Source: Oscarella lobularis
Taxonomy: Eukaryota; Porifera; Homoscleromorpha; Homosclerophorida; Oscarellidae
NCBI RefSeq assembly: GCF_947507565.1
Contig: NC_089178.1
Span: 992,001 to 1,056,000, forward strand
DNA length: 64,000 nt
Direction: 5' to 3'
The position numbers and the translations under genes were made by a program. The number at the start of each line of letters is the position of its first letter. The stretch's first letter is position 1. Shown here piece after piece: positions 11,794-23,600 of the stretch. Under the pieces are notes generated by a model that had not been told where the DNA came from, searched no databases, and saw nothing but the letters and a program-made list of their open reading frames with translations.

Positions 11794-12556
11794 ATGCAAT
11801 GCATTGCTTTAGACTGCGAAATGGTCGGCGTGGCACCACGCTACGTACCTGGACGAAAACCCAAAAAGCAATCAAACATGGTGGCAAGAGTGGTCATAGT
11901 GAATGACAGCGGACGCGTTCTTTACGACTCTCTTGTTGCTCCACAAGAGCTAATTATTGACTACAGAACTCACATAAGTGGAGTGAGGCCTGGAGACTTG
12001 GACAGAGGTGTTGTCATAACTTCATCAGTGCCGTGTATGCCCATAAATACCGTCACTCAGCTCCAAGTTTGGCTTCAGTTCAGACGGACGTTTTGGCTAT
12101 ACTCAAGGACAAAATTCTAGTTGGACATAGTCTAAAATTAGACCTAAAAGTAAAAACGAGTTTGCACAGTGCTTAGGTAAGTCAGGCTCTTACACAGGTT
12201 CTTCAAATTGATCACCCTGAAGAACTGAGAAGAGACACTGCGGAATACTCAAAGTTTTCCAAGTACTGCATCAAAGGCGTAACTTAGCAAAAAAGGCCAG
12301 TGAAATTTGTCAAAGACGTGGGTGTTTTTGCCTAAGGGTCAGTACCCGGCTCTTCGACGAATAGCCAGTGGGCTACTTGGAATAAAAATTCAAAGTGGCA
12401 CCCACTGCCCAGTGAGTGCAAGAGAAAACAGATCGTGCAAGTAGATCTATGTACTACATTAGTGTTGCTTAGATTGAAGATGCAAGAACAGCTCTGAAAA
12501 TATATCAAGCGTGCCAGGCAGAGTGGGAAAGAGACGTCGCACGCGCATTCCCTTAG
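11794..12556 (+). CDS. ISG20-like DEDDh 3'-5' exonuclease, copy 2
   Basis: Five exons with the same phases as copy 1 (11794-12007, 12061-12149, 12198-12278, 12337-12411, 12473-12556) give 180 residues. Exo I IALDCEMVG, Exo II VGHSLKLDLK and Exo III (THCP, then IEDART) are all present, so it should be active. It has an extra basic loop, RYVPGRKPKKQSN, after Exo I. The third intron must start GTAACT after AAAGGC. Reading through it instead gives an early stop, which makes the locus look broken at first sight. It is a tandem paralogue of the gene at 10824. Confidence 0.83.
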
Positions 12557-12743
12557 TAAAAGCAAATTTAAACAAAAAATAAATTTGCAGCCAAGTGTGT
12601 GCCTGTGCCTGTGTCAGTGTGTGTGTGTGTGGCAGGGACTCCTGAGGGACTCCCGTGACCGCAATGCCAAGCACGCTAGCTCTAGTCGCTCACCGCGTTA
12701 TCTGCGTTATCTGCCAAAGGACGCTCGTCTTCCTTCTGATCTT

Positions 12744-15471
12744 ATGGCTGACAAACGGTACTGGTGAACGCTAGCTAGCAGAGGCAGAGAAAAAGCCCAA
12801 TCTTCCTTCGAATAAGACAACGTATTTCGCAGAGACGTCGATTGCGTTGTTCTAGACGGAAACAGCCTGACTACGAAGACTTTGGTCACACTGGGACGCG
12901 AAAAGGCGACAATAAAGGTTCGACTGTGCCACGTCGACAAAAAAAGAACACACCCCAGTCACGCCTCCACCTCCACCCGACCATCTTTCGATTATCGAGC
13001 TGCACTCATTACTTTTCTGCGCGTCCAGTTGAGCTCCGAGAGTATAAAAAAAGTCGTCGATGCAAGGAAGCAAGTCGAAGATATTGTGAAAGAGAACAAA
13101 GGTCGGCGGCATTGACGTTTCTCTAGCCCTTGTCGCTACAATTATTGCATTCCTTTAGTGGTTTACGGAATAACGACAGGATTTGGAAACTTTGCAAGAA
13201 AGGTCATATCTCATGACAAGCTAAGGTGCATTTACAGCCTTTATTCTATAAGCAGCTCTGTGATGTTTTTTGGTGATAGTGAATTGCAGTGCAATTTGAT
13301 TCGTTCTCACGCTGCTGGCGTGGGCAATGCACTGTCGCCAGAAAGGACAAAACGTCTTCTTGCACTTCGCATTAACGTCTTGGCCAAAGGATACAGGCAT
13401 GATTTGAAATTTCTACTTTATTGAAACGCGTATCACGTCATTGTCTTAGTGGAATATCATTGAAAGTTTTGGAGCAGTACATCGCAGCCTTTAATGGTAT
13501 TGTGTAATAATGAAATTTGAAATAGAAATGACATTCATTTGCTTTAGCTTCGTGTTTGCCTTACGTTCCTGAGAAGGGAACAGTTGGAGCGAGCGGTGAT
13601 CTTGCTCCACTGAGTCACATTGCGTTTGGATTGATGGGCGAGGGAAGAATGTGGAGCCCGGAGACGGGCTGGAAAGAAGCAAAAGAGGTAGAATAGAAAG
13701 ACGATTTAATTCTCGGTGCACGACGTTTTTGATAGGTTTTGCGTCATCACAATCTAACCCCAATTGAGCTTGGACCCAAAGAAGTTCTACAAATCATTTA
13801 GTGGTGTGCAAGTGAAAGAGCTTCTTTCTCTCCCTCTTAGGGAATTGCGCTTATAAACGGAACGCAGCTCATCACAGCTCTTGGAGCCGAAGGCAGCAAG
13901 ATGATCTCATTACGATATTTATATTTATTTCGCACGTATTATAGCTCTTGAAAGGGCTAGATTGATTGCCCTGCAGGCTGACGTTATAGCGGCATTAACC
14001 CTGGAATGTCTGGGTGGAACAAATCGAGCTTTCGACCGGGGTAGTGATGAAAAGCATAATTTCAATAATTAGTTACCCCCAAATTAGTTACCCCCAAACT
14101 CTTGAGAAGATACGTAGACTATTACCGCTCTTTAGACGTTCACAGAGTGAGACCTCACGCGGGTCAGATGGCTGTTGCTGCTCGTTTTCGTGCGCTCATT
14201 CACAACGACCTTTATCCATCAGAAGTTGCCCGTAAGCATTCAAAGGAACGCTCTTCTTCTGCGTCATTAAAACCCTCACAGATCCGAGTCAATATCACCA
14301 CGTACAGGATGCATATTCCCTGCGCTGTTGTCCTCAGGTTAGTGACACAAAGGGCCTCTGTGTTCCAAGTTGAGTCCGTTTCTATTTCAGGTGCACGGAA
14401 TTGTGTGGGATACCATAGACTTCGTGCACCGCATCCTGAGCACAGAAATAAACAGTGCCACGGATAATCCGGTTCTCGCCTTTCAATCTTCAACAAATAC
14501 TGTAATTTCTAATTACTAAACTAGCTTGTCTTTGCAAGTCGAGGCGAAGTGATAGCGGCTGGAAATTTTCACGGCGAGTATCCTGCTAAAGTGAGCTGAA
14601 CTTTATCACACCGAGTGTCAATTAATAAGCCAATCAATGTACGTAGGCTCTTGATTATTTAGCAATCGGTGTTCATGAACTAAGCAGTATCAGCGAGCGT
14701 CGAATTGAGAGACTAAACAACCCCGGTCAGAACGTTTATATACTTACACCACCAGTTTCTGAAGATTTTTGAAAAATCAGGTCTGAACTGTCGTCTGCCC
14801 GCTTTCTTGATCAAGGAAGGAGGCTTGAATTCTGGCTTTATGATGGCTCACTGCACGGCTGCTGCACTTGGTAAAACGAAAATAGGCGTCTTTTTTTCTG
14901 AGAAATATACAGTATTTCCATGCTTTTAGTTTCGGAGAATAAAGTTCTATGTCATCCTTCATCCATTGACTCAATATCGACTTCTGCTGCTACTGAAGAT
15001 CACGTGTCAATGGGAGGATGGTCGGCAAGAAAAGCAATTCAAGTAGTAGAACACGTGGAACAAGGTAACCAGGTGTCATTAGACAAAAAACTCTTATACC
15101 GTTTTCTTCGTGTTTCTAGTTTTGGCTATTGAACTGCTTGCTGCCTGTCAAGCGTTGGAATTTAGCAGACCTAAAAAGACAACTGAACCACTTGAAGCCT
15201 TGCATGCCGCAGTTAGGCAAATAGCCAAGTAAGAAAGAAGACACTGTTTGCTGTGAGAACGGGACTTGGGGGCTTTTTTCTAGACCATGGGACAGTGATC
15301 ATTACGTGGCAGCTGAAATCGAAGTTGCAACCCAGTTCCTCCAAGAAGGAAAAGTAAACGAGAATCCTGCAAAACACAGAACACCTTTTGTCATGTATTT
15401 TAATTTCAAAGGCATGGAAAGCGGTCGAGCCGTTCATTGAAAAGTACAGGGCAACGTGTGAGCCCGAGTGA
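12744..15471 (+). CDS. HAL: Histidine ammonia-lyase (histidase)
   Basis: Twenty short exons join in frame to 526 residues (first exon 12744-12757, last 15412-15471). The MIO-cofactor triad Ala-Ser-Gly lies in [14 protein letters not shown]. Other family blocks are [26 protein letters not shown], the RPHAGQ region, [22 protein letters not shown] and [13 protein letters not shown]. The enzyme deaminates L-histidine to urocanate in the cytosol, which is the first step of histidine breakdown. The start at MADKR gives a bacterial-length N terminus, shorter than the 657-residue vertebrate enzyme; an upstream exon is possible. Homology forces GC donors at 13397 and 13893. The stop lies 16 bp from that of imidazolonepropionase on the other strand. 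Confidence 0.93.
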
Positions 15472-15487
15472 GAACTTTGAGACGACC

Positions 15488-17160
15488 TCACTCAACGATC
15501 ACGCAGCCGTCTTTGATAACGTGCTTAATTACGCCGCTGTGACAGCCGAACTGATACACGATGTGCTCCCAGCTACAGTAAAATAGACAGCAATAGAAAT
15601 TGAGTTAAAAACAATTGCAGAAAATTATGACCGTGGTGCCTTGATAATGACGAGATCGGCCATTTTTCCTACTTCAATTGAGCCGCGTTTGTCCGACTGA
15701 CCAAGCGCAGCGGCGGCGTTGATTGTCGCCGCTGCCAGTGCCTCCGCTAACGTAAGCCGCATATTGACGCAAGCCAAGTGCATGACCAAAGGCTGAGCGG
15801 TGAAGAAATACCCCCCCCCCCCGTATCTGTCGCGCGTCACGGCTTTCTTACCATTGATAAACAATATGCGTTGGGATTGAAATCGCTACCAAGTGCAACA
15901 ATAACGCCTTTGAACAGATTGGAAGGTGAAGGAATTTAAGTTTGCTATGGTACGGTAGACCTTTTTCTATCATTTCTCTGGCAGGAGGTTGCTTGAGTCT
16001 CAAAATGTAGGCAGTTGTTGGCAAGAGAACAGCCACGCTATCTGACTCAGCCATGGCACGTATTCCATCTGCACTGATCTCTTCCAAGTGGCTTATGGCA
16101 TGGGCGCCGAGCTCAACACCTAACTACGAGTGCGATATCATGGAATCCTACTACAACAGTTTGTGAATAGCTACTATACTTCGGCTGCTCCCATTGGATG
16201 AAGCTCGTCGCCATGGAAATTGATTTGCAACCCTATTTCTTTACCTGCACTGAGAATTCGTCTCGTCGACTCCACTCCAAAGACGCCCTTTTCGCAAAAC
16301 ACGTCAACGTTGTCGACGTGCAGCTCCCCACGTGCCATCATCCGACGCATTTCCGGCAACTGAACGTGTATGACGTCATCAGTAGCGGCTTCTTCAGTCA
16401 TTCCCCTTCGGAAAGGAAAAAATTCATCGGAGACAACAAAGAACCGGCATTATGACCGACTTAGGAATGCTGTGCGCGCCGCAATACGTCGCCGATATTC
16501 CGACGCGCGCGTCGCGTCGCGCTCTCTCGATCGCGCGCAGCATTTTCATTTCGCTCTCCTTATCGAGCCCGTATCCGCTCTTGCATTCGACGAGCGTCGT
16601 CCCGGCGCGCGTCATCTGCGCGAGACGATCGCGCAGGAGATCGTAGAGTCGCTCTTCGCTCGCGCGACGCGTCGCCTTCACCGTGTACGCGATGCCGCCT
16701 CCAGCTTCGTGTATGTCCATGTACGTGGCGCCCGCTAGCTGCAAACAAATTAGTTTCCTCTCGAGCGCACTGCTTTCTTTCTTTTACTTTGAGCGCGAAC
16801 TCGTGCACGCGGTCGCCGTCCCATACGGGGTGCGTGTGAGCGTCGACAAATCCTAGCGCACGGGTGTTGGGGAAGTCGGCACGGAGGCGTGCCGAGGTTA
16901 CCGGGAAGAACGCAGCAGTCCGTTGCGTCGATTTCTCGACCAAATCGATGATCGCCGTATTTTGCAATTAATTCGACGTCTCGTCCGATGTCGGATATCG
17001 ATCCATCTTCGGCGACGACCAACGAAACTCCCTGCGCGTCGTCGCTGCTCGCCGTAAGAACGGCGAGCTCGTTCATTGCTTTACCGCGAAGCTGCCGTTC
17101 AGAACGAGCGCACACTTGTACGATTTGTTTAGCATGTCGCACGAAAAGACTTCTGTCCAT
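15488..17160 (-). CDS. AMDHD1: Imidazolonepropionase
   Basis: Eight exons (17160-16902, 16852-16788, 16738-16461, 16405-16180, 16123-15961, 15907-15852, 15792-15632, 15572-15488) give 430 residues, matching the human length of about 426. The amidohydrolase metal motif is FVDAHTHPVW. The active-site blocks ECKSGYGLD, ISATYCGAHS, NVDVFCEKGVF, INFHGDELHP, AISHLEE and GSDFNPNAYC are all in order. It hydrolyses 4-imidazolone-5-propionate to N-formimino-glutamate, step 3 of histidine degradation, so it acts in the same pathway as the neighbouring HAL. Intron 6 holds a 12-base C run at 15821-15832. A CACGTG E-box lies just upstream of the ATG. Confidence 0.93.
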
Positions 17161-17326
17161 GTCACGTGTTTGCTAAAACCCCGTATTTAATGTTTACCGT
17201 GTTGGTTGATGTCAACTTATGATGTCATTGGGCCATGATTGGCTCTCTACTTGTGAAACTTTTGGGGGTGATAGCGAGGATTTCGCGACTCCGAGTAACT
17301 TCCCAACTCTGCTTCGTTTGAGTGCC

Positions 17327-18369
17327 ATGGTTATGTCGCACCGTGTCTCCATTTTCTTTCTGGCATTTGCACTCGTCTTTCTTTTTGATGAGACAGCTCA
17401 GGCTTACTGGAGACGTCGTCGTTCTCCAATACCCCCAGAGTCAGTCAGGGCCGTAGCCAGCTCCATAAAATGGGGGGTTCGAAATTTTGGCGCGCCGAAA
17501 ATTTTTTAGTGGGGGCGTGGTCAAAACTTTTAAATTTGGAGCGTCTAGTCGAATAGTATAAACTATTTTCCTAATTTTCTTGGATGCCTTCCAAGAATTT
17601 TACTAAACTTTGCCTAAATCTGCGTCTTTTGGTTGGACTTCGAATTGTCTCTTAGCTCTAACGGCCGGTGTTATGACAGAAACGTTTTCACGTACCTTGT
17701 ATATGTTTACAAACAGAAATTAGGTCCCGTGGCTACGTCACAGACAACTATAGAAGGGTCAAATGTTTGCACCTTCAGTACTATTGCACGTCTAATGTCG
17801 CGCAAAGATCAAAGTCATTTTGCCGACTGAAAAAAAGGGGGGTTCGGTCGAACCCCCTCGAGCCCCCCCTGGCTACGGGCCTGGTCAGTGGATCCTACCG
17901 CAGAACTCAGACAATTCAGTGACGTAAGTACGAGGGGGCTGGAAAAGGCAAGCATTTAGTTACCGTACGTGCATGCATACAAGACGTATTAGAAGTTGGC
18001 ATGCTAGTTGTACCATTTGCGCGCCCTGTAGAGAAACGTGTTGAGCGCCAACGAAGGGGGCTGTGGTCTTCACAAATGATTTAGCCTTTGGAAATTCGAA
18101 ATCAAGTCATGAAAAAGCTCAGTGAGCTTGGCAAAGAGCGTCAGCTGTTGGACAACGTCGACGAGGACCAGGAATACAAATACGATGACCTGAAAAAGGA
18201 TCTTGAAGAAATACTGTCAAAGATTTCGGCTGGGGTACGATACTTCACCGCATGCGTGGCACGCCATAGTTTAAATTTCTGCTGATAGATGAATCCTGAA
18301 ACTCCGAAAAAAACCGGTTTGCAAAAGTTTGCTCAAGCTCTCAAGGCCTACCATGAAACCGTCCTGTGA
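17327..18369 (+). CDS. Small secreted protein, first exon split by a MITE
   Basis: ATG at 17327 (or the nearby 17333) opens a clear signal peptide (SIFFLAFALVFLF, then ETAQA) followed by a tetra-arginine motif, WRRRRSP, that could be a processing site. At 17446 the exon is interrupted by a transposon-like element. As sequenced, the frame runs into it and stops near 17507. Downstream exons are 17890-17923 (end of the interrupted exon), 18085-18234 and 18289-18369, ending YHETVL. Ignoring the element and one target-site copy, exon 1 is 51 codons with a phase-0 donor, which fits the next exon exactly. The product would be about 128 residues, charged and helical. No family is recognised. It may be a peptide precursor or a secreted helical protein. 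Confidence 0.6.
17446..17883. mobile_element. MITE-like non-autonomous DNA transposon
   Basis: A 438-bp element with terminal inverted repeats: the left end CAGGGCCGTAGCCAG pairs with the reverse complement of the right end, CAGGCCCGTAGCCAG (one or two mismatches). Subterminal G-rich segments GGGGGGTTCGAA and its inverse at 17839-17858 extend the symmetry. Both sides carry the 6-bp target-site duplication GTCAGT (17440-17445 and 17884-17889). No transposase frame is visible, so it must be mobilised in trans. The insertion point lies in the coding part of the first exon of the secreted-protein gene. Confidence 0.85.
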
Positions 18370-18625
18370 CACTCTTTCTCTCGGCGAGACAGCGTGCATT
18401 AGCTCAATATTGTCGTCTGTTTGTTTCCTTGTCTTTGCGTGAGGCTCGCTGTTTGTCGATGTCTTCGTCAGTTTGCACGCGTTGCTGAAATAGATGTGTG
18501 AGAACGCCCGGCTTTGTTTCGTCAGTGCAAACGTGTAACTTCCACTGAACGTGCATTCTTATGCCGTGTGCGTGATGCCGTGTGCGTGCATCTCAAGCTC
18601 TAAAGTACCCGACTAAAGTCCGTGA

Positions 18626-20465
18626 TTATTCTGGGCTCGTTCCAGCCTGAGTTGACCAGACTCTCACCGTTCCATCGAACGAACATGATACGAGAGCGTT
18701 CAAATCGGCGCAATAGTGCAAGTCACGTACCCTCGCCTGATGGCCTTCGAGTCGGGCGACAATCCTCTGCGTCGACACTTCCCAAACGCACACGATCTTG
18801 TCCTGAGAGGTCTGGCTCAAGTCGACACCGTCGACACCGTGACGTCAATAGATATTAGTTAAAAGAAAAAGAAGCTCACCGCGTAGATGTATTGAGAATT
18901 TCTATGCCAACAATGACGAGGCTGGCTAAATTCGTCGTTTTTCGTTCCGTAAAAGTTGGCTAGTTGACGCTTTGATTCAACGTCGAATAAAACAAGTCGA
19001 TTTCTATCTACACCAAAATATATAACAGAGCGTTCAGACTCTGCGAGTTTACCGGTGGAAACAAGAATGTATTTGTCGGTAGGATTCGTGCTAACGTCGA
19101 GTGCCGTAAAACTGACAAAATCGTCTCCAAGCGCGTTCATATTCAAACTATCCAGCTACGATCAAATAAAATTTGGAACTGGATGCTACATAGCTAGGAC
19201 GTAATTTCACCTTGGTTGTGCCGCTGCCTCCCTCTGTTAATTCGTATAGGTGCAAGTGGCAATCGTCGCGAACGCTCACAATAAATATATCCTTAGTCTA
19301 ATGAAGAGTTGATTATTTTGTTTCTATTCTATGCGGGCACGTACTTTAAAAAATGTTAACCCTTCTATTGCTCCCTTGAAAAATTGCTGATCAATTTGAG
19401 TAAAACTTGAGCAAGTCTCGTCTCCTCTACAAATAAATGTCAGAGACAGGTTCGTCATTAGGAATCCATTACCTATATATCAACACCGTTTTATCATAAG
19501 AAGCTGATACAAAATATTTCCCTGACGGTGCCCAACAGACTCGAACAACATATCTTGTAGGATGAGATAAAAGGTGCAGTCTAATTATATATAAGATTTT
19601 TTCCTTCACTTTTGATGGTCAGTAAATTTTTGAAGCAGCTCCTCTGTTCCGTCCGGACTCGCATCAACGAGGCACACCGATCTGTCCATTCCGCACGTGA
19701 GCAAGAGATTTCTAAAAAGAAGCGCGGATTTATTGACGTCATTTTTTTCTGTTTTGCGCTATCGTCCGCGTGCTTCTTTGTTGGATGGAAATCTAGGCCA
19801 AGAACTCCGCCTCTGTGATTCGAAACGTGAAATGGAATAATGTAGGGTTTCTCTTGGGGTAAAGGAAGCGGGATTTCACCGAGAAGAACATCTCCTCGAT
19901 TCGTCCCAACGGTCAGAACTATAGTAATAATTTCCCCAAGTTTATTTTTAAATTCGGTGCCAAAAGCTCACCTCCTTGCTTTGTTAGCCTCACAGCCAAC
20001 ATACTGGATCCAGGATCGAGAGAGTCGAGAGACCATAGAATCTACAAAAAAAAGAGTGCGTGCTTCAGAGGAAACACGTGTTAATCGCGAGTATTACGTT
20101 CTTGACATAGGAGCCATCTCCTCGTTCGAACTGCAAAAAGAAGTGGGCGTGGTAGGCTAAACTACTGCACTTGTCTACCTACTGCGATTTCTGTACCAGT
20201 TCGTCAAGAGAGGCCCCGATTTCGCATCTCTCACGATTCCTTTCGTTGTGTTCGTCAACAATCGCTTGAAGCTGTCCGGTTTTTACGACTTTCTTGTCGT
20301 CGAAAGCGACTCCGCTGTAACGCGTCGCTTAGACGGCACATGCGGCGTCAAAACGAAGTCGAACCTTTCGTTTTGCAGCGCATCAAAACTTGTACCGTAT
20401 TCGCTTTCGCGTAGAAACTGCAAAACGAGCTGGAGCGTGAGATCGTTCGTACGACACCCAGCCAT
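18626..20465 (-). CDS. LisH - WD40 repeat protein
   Basis: The N terminus (ATG at 20465) carries a LisH-type dimerisation helix pair (LTLQLVLQFLRESEYGTSF, then ALQNES). About eight exons of WD40 blades follow, including LLTCGMDRSVCLVD, VVRVCWAPSGKYFVSASYDK, and near the end DKIVCVWEV, then LEGHQARVRDLHY and LVSCSFDGTVRVW before the stop at 18626. The last exon begins at 18811 after a CCAG acceptor; other acceptors break the frame. LisH-WD40 proteins usually act as scaffolds in ubiquitin-ligase (CTLH), microtubule or chromatin complexes. I cannot place this one in a named orthologous group. Confidence 0.75.
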
Positions 20466-20609
20466 CACTTCGCGCGCTAAAGAGTGGTAGTAAGTACACG
20501 TACTCGTAAGATGAGCAACTGGCATATCATATGTTGATTCCCTCGCGCTGTATTTACTCTAAAATCTTTGACTACATACATATGAATGTCTAAAAGGAAG
20601 CACAGTAGT

Positions 20610-23600
20610 TCATACTAACGTTGCTGAGCCACCTCCGCCTCTACTACCACTACTAGTAATAGCCGCTTTTGGTTCGTAGCTAAATTCACTCTCCGTCAAT
20701 TCTGGCCGATCAACATCAGAACTAATCGTTGATTCGAATCCTACCGACGACGGCGTGGGAAGTCGCCGTATTCCTCTAACAACGGCGCCGTTGGGACCGT
20801 TGGCAAAGCGACCGCCAATATAAGACGGACGCAGTCCAGTCGTCGGCGTCACCGTTCTCGCCGTCGTAGTCGTCATCGCCGCCGGGCTAAAATGCTTGAG
20901 TCGATGAGAAGAGCCGTACGTTTCTGCAAGAACGATCGCCGCTGCCGCCGCCGCCTGGGCGTCGTAGTAGGAACCGTCGTCCTCTCCCGCTTCCGTGTTG
21001 TGCCGGCCCATGCTTTCAGGTGTTAGTGACGCGGACGATCCGAGTCTGGGCGTGGAAGAGTAGTGATTGACGTTTATAGCGCTTTCTTGGTTCAACTCTT
21101 GCGCCGAAGGAAACCTGAAGGCATAGAATCAAAATTGGAGAAGAGGATTATTATATCAGACTCTATTCTACGTACCGGTCATCTAGTTCAGCTAATTCAA
21201 ATTCCTTTTCTTTTGCTTCAATTTTGTGACGCTCGGCTTCCTTTTCGACTAAAGAGCTCCATTTACTCGCAGGGACTTTTAGTGAAGTGGAGTCAGGCAG
21301 TTTACCTTCATAACGGCGACGGGTTTGAGCCCGCTTTACGCATAGTATTATCACAAGAAGCAGCAGAAGAAGAATAACGGCGCCTACACCGGCAGCAAGA
21401 CCCCAAAACCAAATTTCTTCATAAAATGGTTTCGCTTCAGTGGGACTCCCTAAACCGAAGACAAAGTTTGATGGTGAACACATCAGCGTAGATGAAATTA
21501 CTGACCAAGAATCTGAATGTGAAAATTTGCGGGGCTTCCGTATCCGAGTTCGTTCGAAGCAGCCACGCGAAAGTCTAGGTTGTCAATGGATATTTCATTG
21601 ACGGTGTCCGGAAGGATGACCTCTAACGAGCCTCGAATGATATCATATACCGTCCAGTCACCTAAAGACACTCTTTCTGAAATGAGGAAAATTTTTGTCA
21701 AAAATATACTAACTTTCGCTCTTGCGGCTGTATTCAATTTTATAGGCTATAACATCCGATGACACAATATGCACGGGTTTGTTCCACTTTAGACTAATTT
21801 CGTTGCCTTTCCATTCGGCGCTTACGTCAACCGGTGGCCCGGGAAATCCTGCAGAAAACAGTCTCTTAGTAATCGCAGACACATTTCTGAACGGACACGG
21901 AGGTTTCTGTTTCTTACCTGGACCAAACGTGAACCGGCGACGGACTTCGCTACCCGGCCCAACGCTTGTTTCTGCCCGGACCGTCATCTCATACGTTGAA
22001 TTTGATTCAAAGTCGGTCAACGTCGCTTTCAAACTGTCACTGGGAAGAAATCTCCGGCCATTCTCGGTTCCGTCGCCGACGCGAAAGTACGCTATAGAAT
22101 AGCCAGTGATTTGACCGTTGGCCTGAACTGGTGGCTTCCACGCGACTTGCACCAAGCCGTTCCCTACGTCTTCACGAAGAGCGACGTCAACAACAGGCCC
22201 AGGAACTAGAAAGAAATCTCACAGTTAAAAGAAACGTCTTTGTTTATTAGATGCTGTACCCGCTTCTAGAGTGGTTGCCTTCTTTTCTGGACTACTTGGT
22301 CCACTGCCTGCGTTGTTGTATGCGCTGACGCTAAACGCGTAGTCCGTGTTGGGAATGAGGTCAAGAACGATTGCAACAGCTACATCTGTCGACGAAACGT
22401 CCCAGACTTTGGCTGGCGACCCATCTGATAGTACACGATACGAGACCTTGAAAAAATCATTCCCCTAATTATACTCTGCCCCGAGGTGACTGAGCACCTT
22501 ATATCCCCTCAGAATCCCGTTGCGCAGCTGAGATGGTATCTTCTCGAAACGAATATTCACGGAGTGAGACGTCACATTCGTGATTTCTTGAATATTCGGA
22601 ATCCCAGATGGAGCTATACACAATGCATGGAGCTGCATGGCTCCTCCTCTCCCCAATGTGTCTTACGTGACTCTCCTGTTTGCGCGTAATACGTCGGACT
22701 CCACGGGCCCAAATCGACGCTGTTTTCCACGCGAATGCTCGCCGCGTAGACAGCGTGAACGCGCAGTTGCGTCAACGTGTACGTCAATGCGTCAGGATCA
22801 AGCAACTTGACAGTCCAATCCTCTTCCACCTTGCTGTCATTTCGAGGCAGGGCACGATACCGAAAGTGATAACGCTTCACAGGCCCGTTCACTCCGGGCG
22901 AAGGAGTGAGCTAGAAAAAGAAAAATGGGAAAACAATTAATTAATTAAACAGAATTTTTGTACTTACATCCCACGAAAAGAGAAGAGCGTCAGTCGCGCT
23001 CGACGGCAACTGTTGAGCGCGAAGCCCTAACGGAAACGCAGTGGGAGCTACAAGAAGACCAACAAATCAGCATGGGCTTGTCTCCTCCTTAGGCGTGCCT
23101 ACCTGCTTCCAAAGTTCGTAGAACTTGAGATAAGGCACTCGGTTTGCCGACACCGATCTCGTTCTCAGCCGTCACGCGAAACTGATACTCGACATACGCG
23201 TCGAGTCCCGAAACGAGAACGTCGTAGTGACGACCGACGACGGCTCCAACGGACACAAACTCGTTTGGACTCGCCGACGAATTGTACTCGATGTGAAACG
23301 TCAGCGTACCAATCGAGTTGCCAGTAAAAGTCTGAGTTCGCCATTGCAATGAGCAACCAGTAGCGGAGGCCTTTGACGCCACAACGCGGCTGGGACGCCC
23401 AGGCAAGTCTGAGGACGAGACAAAAAATGAAGCATTTATAGATTCTAGTAAGTGAGGCAAGGACATACCTTGAACGTGTAGATCGATCGTTTTACTAATC
23501 GTCTGAAGTTTGGTGCCGTCTTTTGACGTCGCGATGACGCACTGGTACTGACCATTGTCCGCGTCGTCTATTGATTGTATTGTCAGCTCGTCGCCGGTCG

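Noticed and set aside
12279-12336. ISG20-like copy 2 seemed a pseudogene with stops after YCIKG
   Set aside because: A canonical GTAACT donor after AAAGGC and a CCTAAG acceptor restore the frame and match the paralogue's intron.
14070-14099. 15-bp direct duplication ATTAGTTACCCCCAA in a HAL intron
   Set aside because: A single small tandem duplication without other features; not evidence of a mobile element.
12744-17160. Bacterial contamination or horizontally acquired hut operon
   Set aside because: Both genes are on opposite strands and full of short spliceosomal introns; the proteins resemble animal enzymes.
19741-19800. Possible GC donor in the LisH-WD40 gene
   Set aside because: A GT donor (ATGAC|GTCAAT) a little downstream keeps the frame and yields KKMTNLLLTCG, so no GC site is needed.
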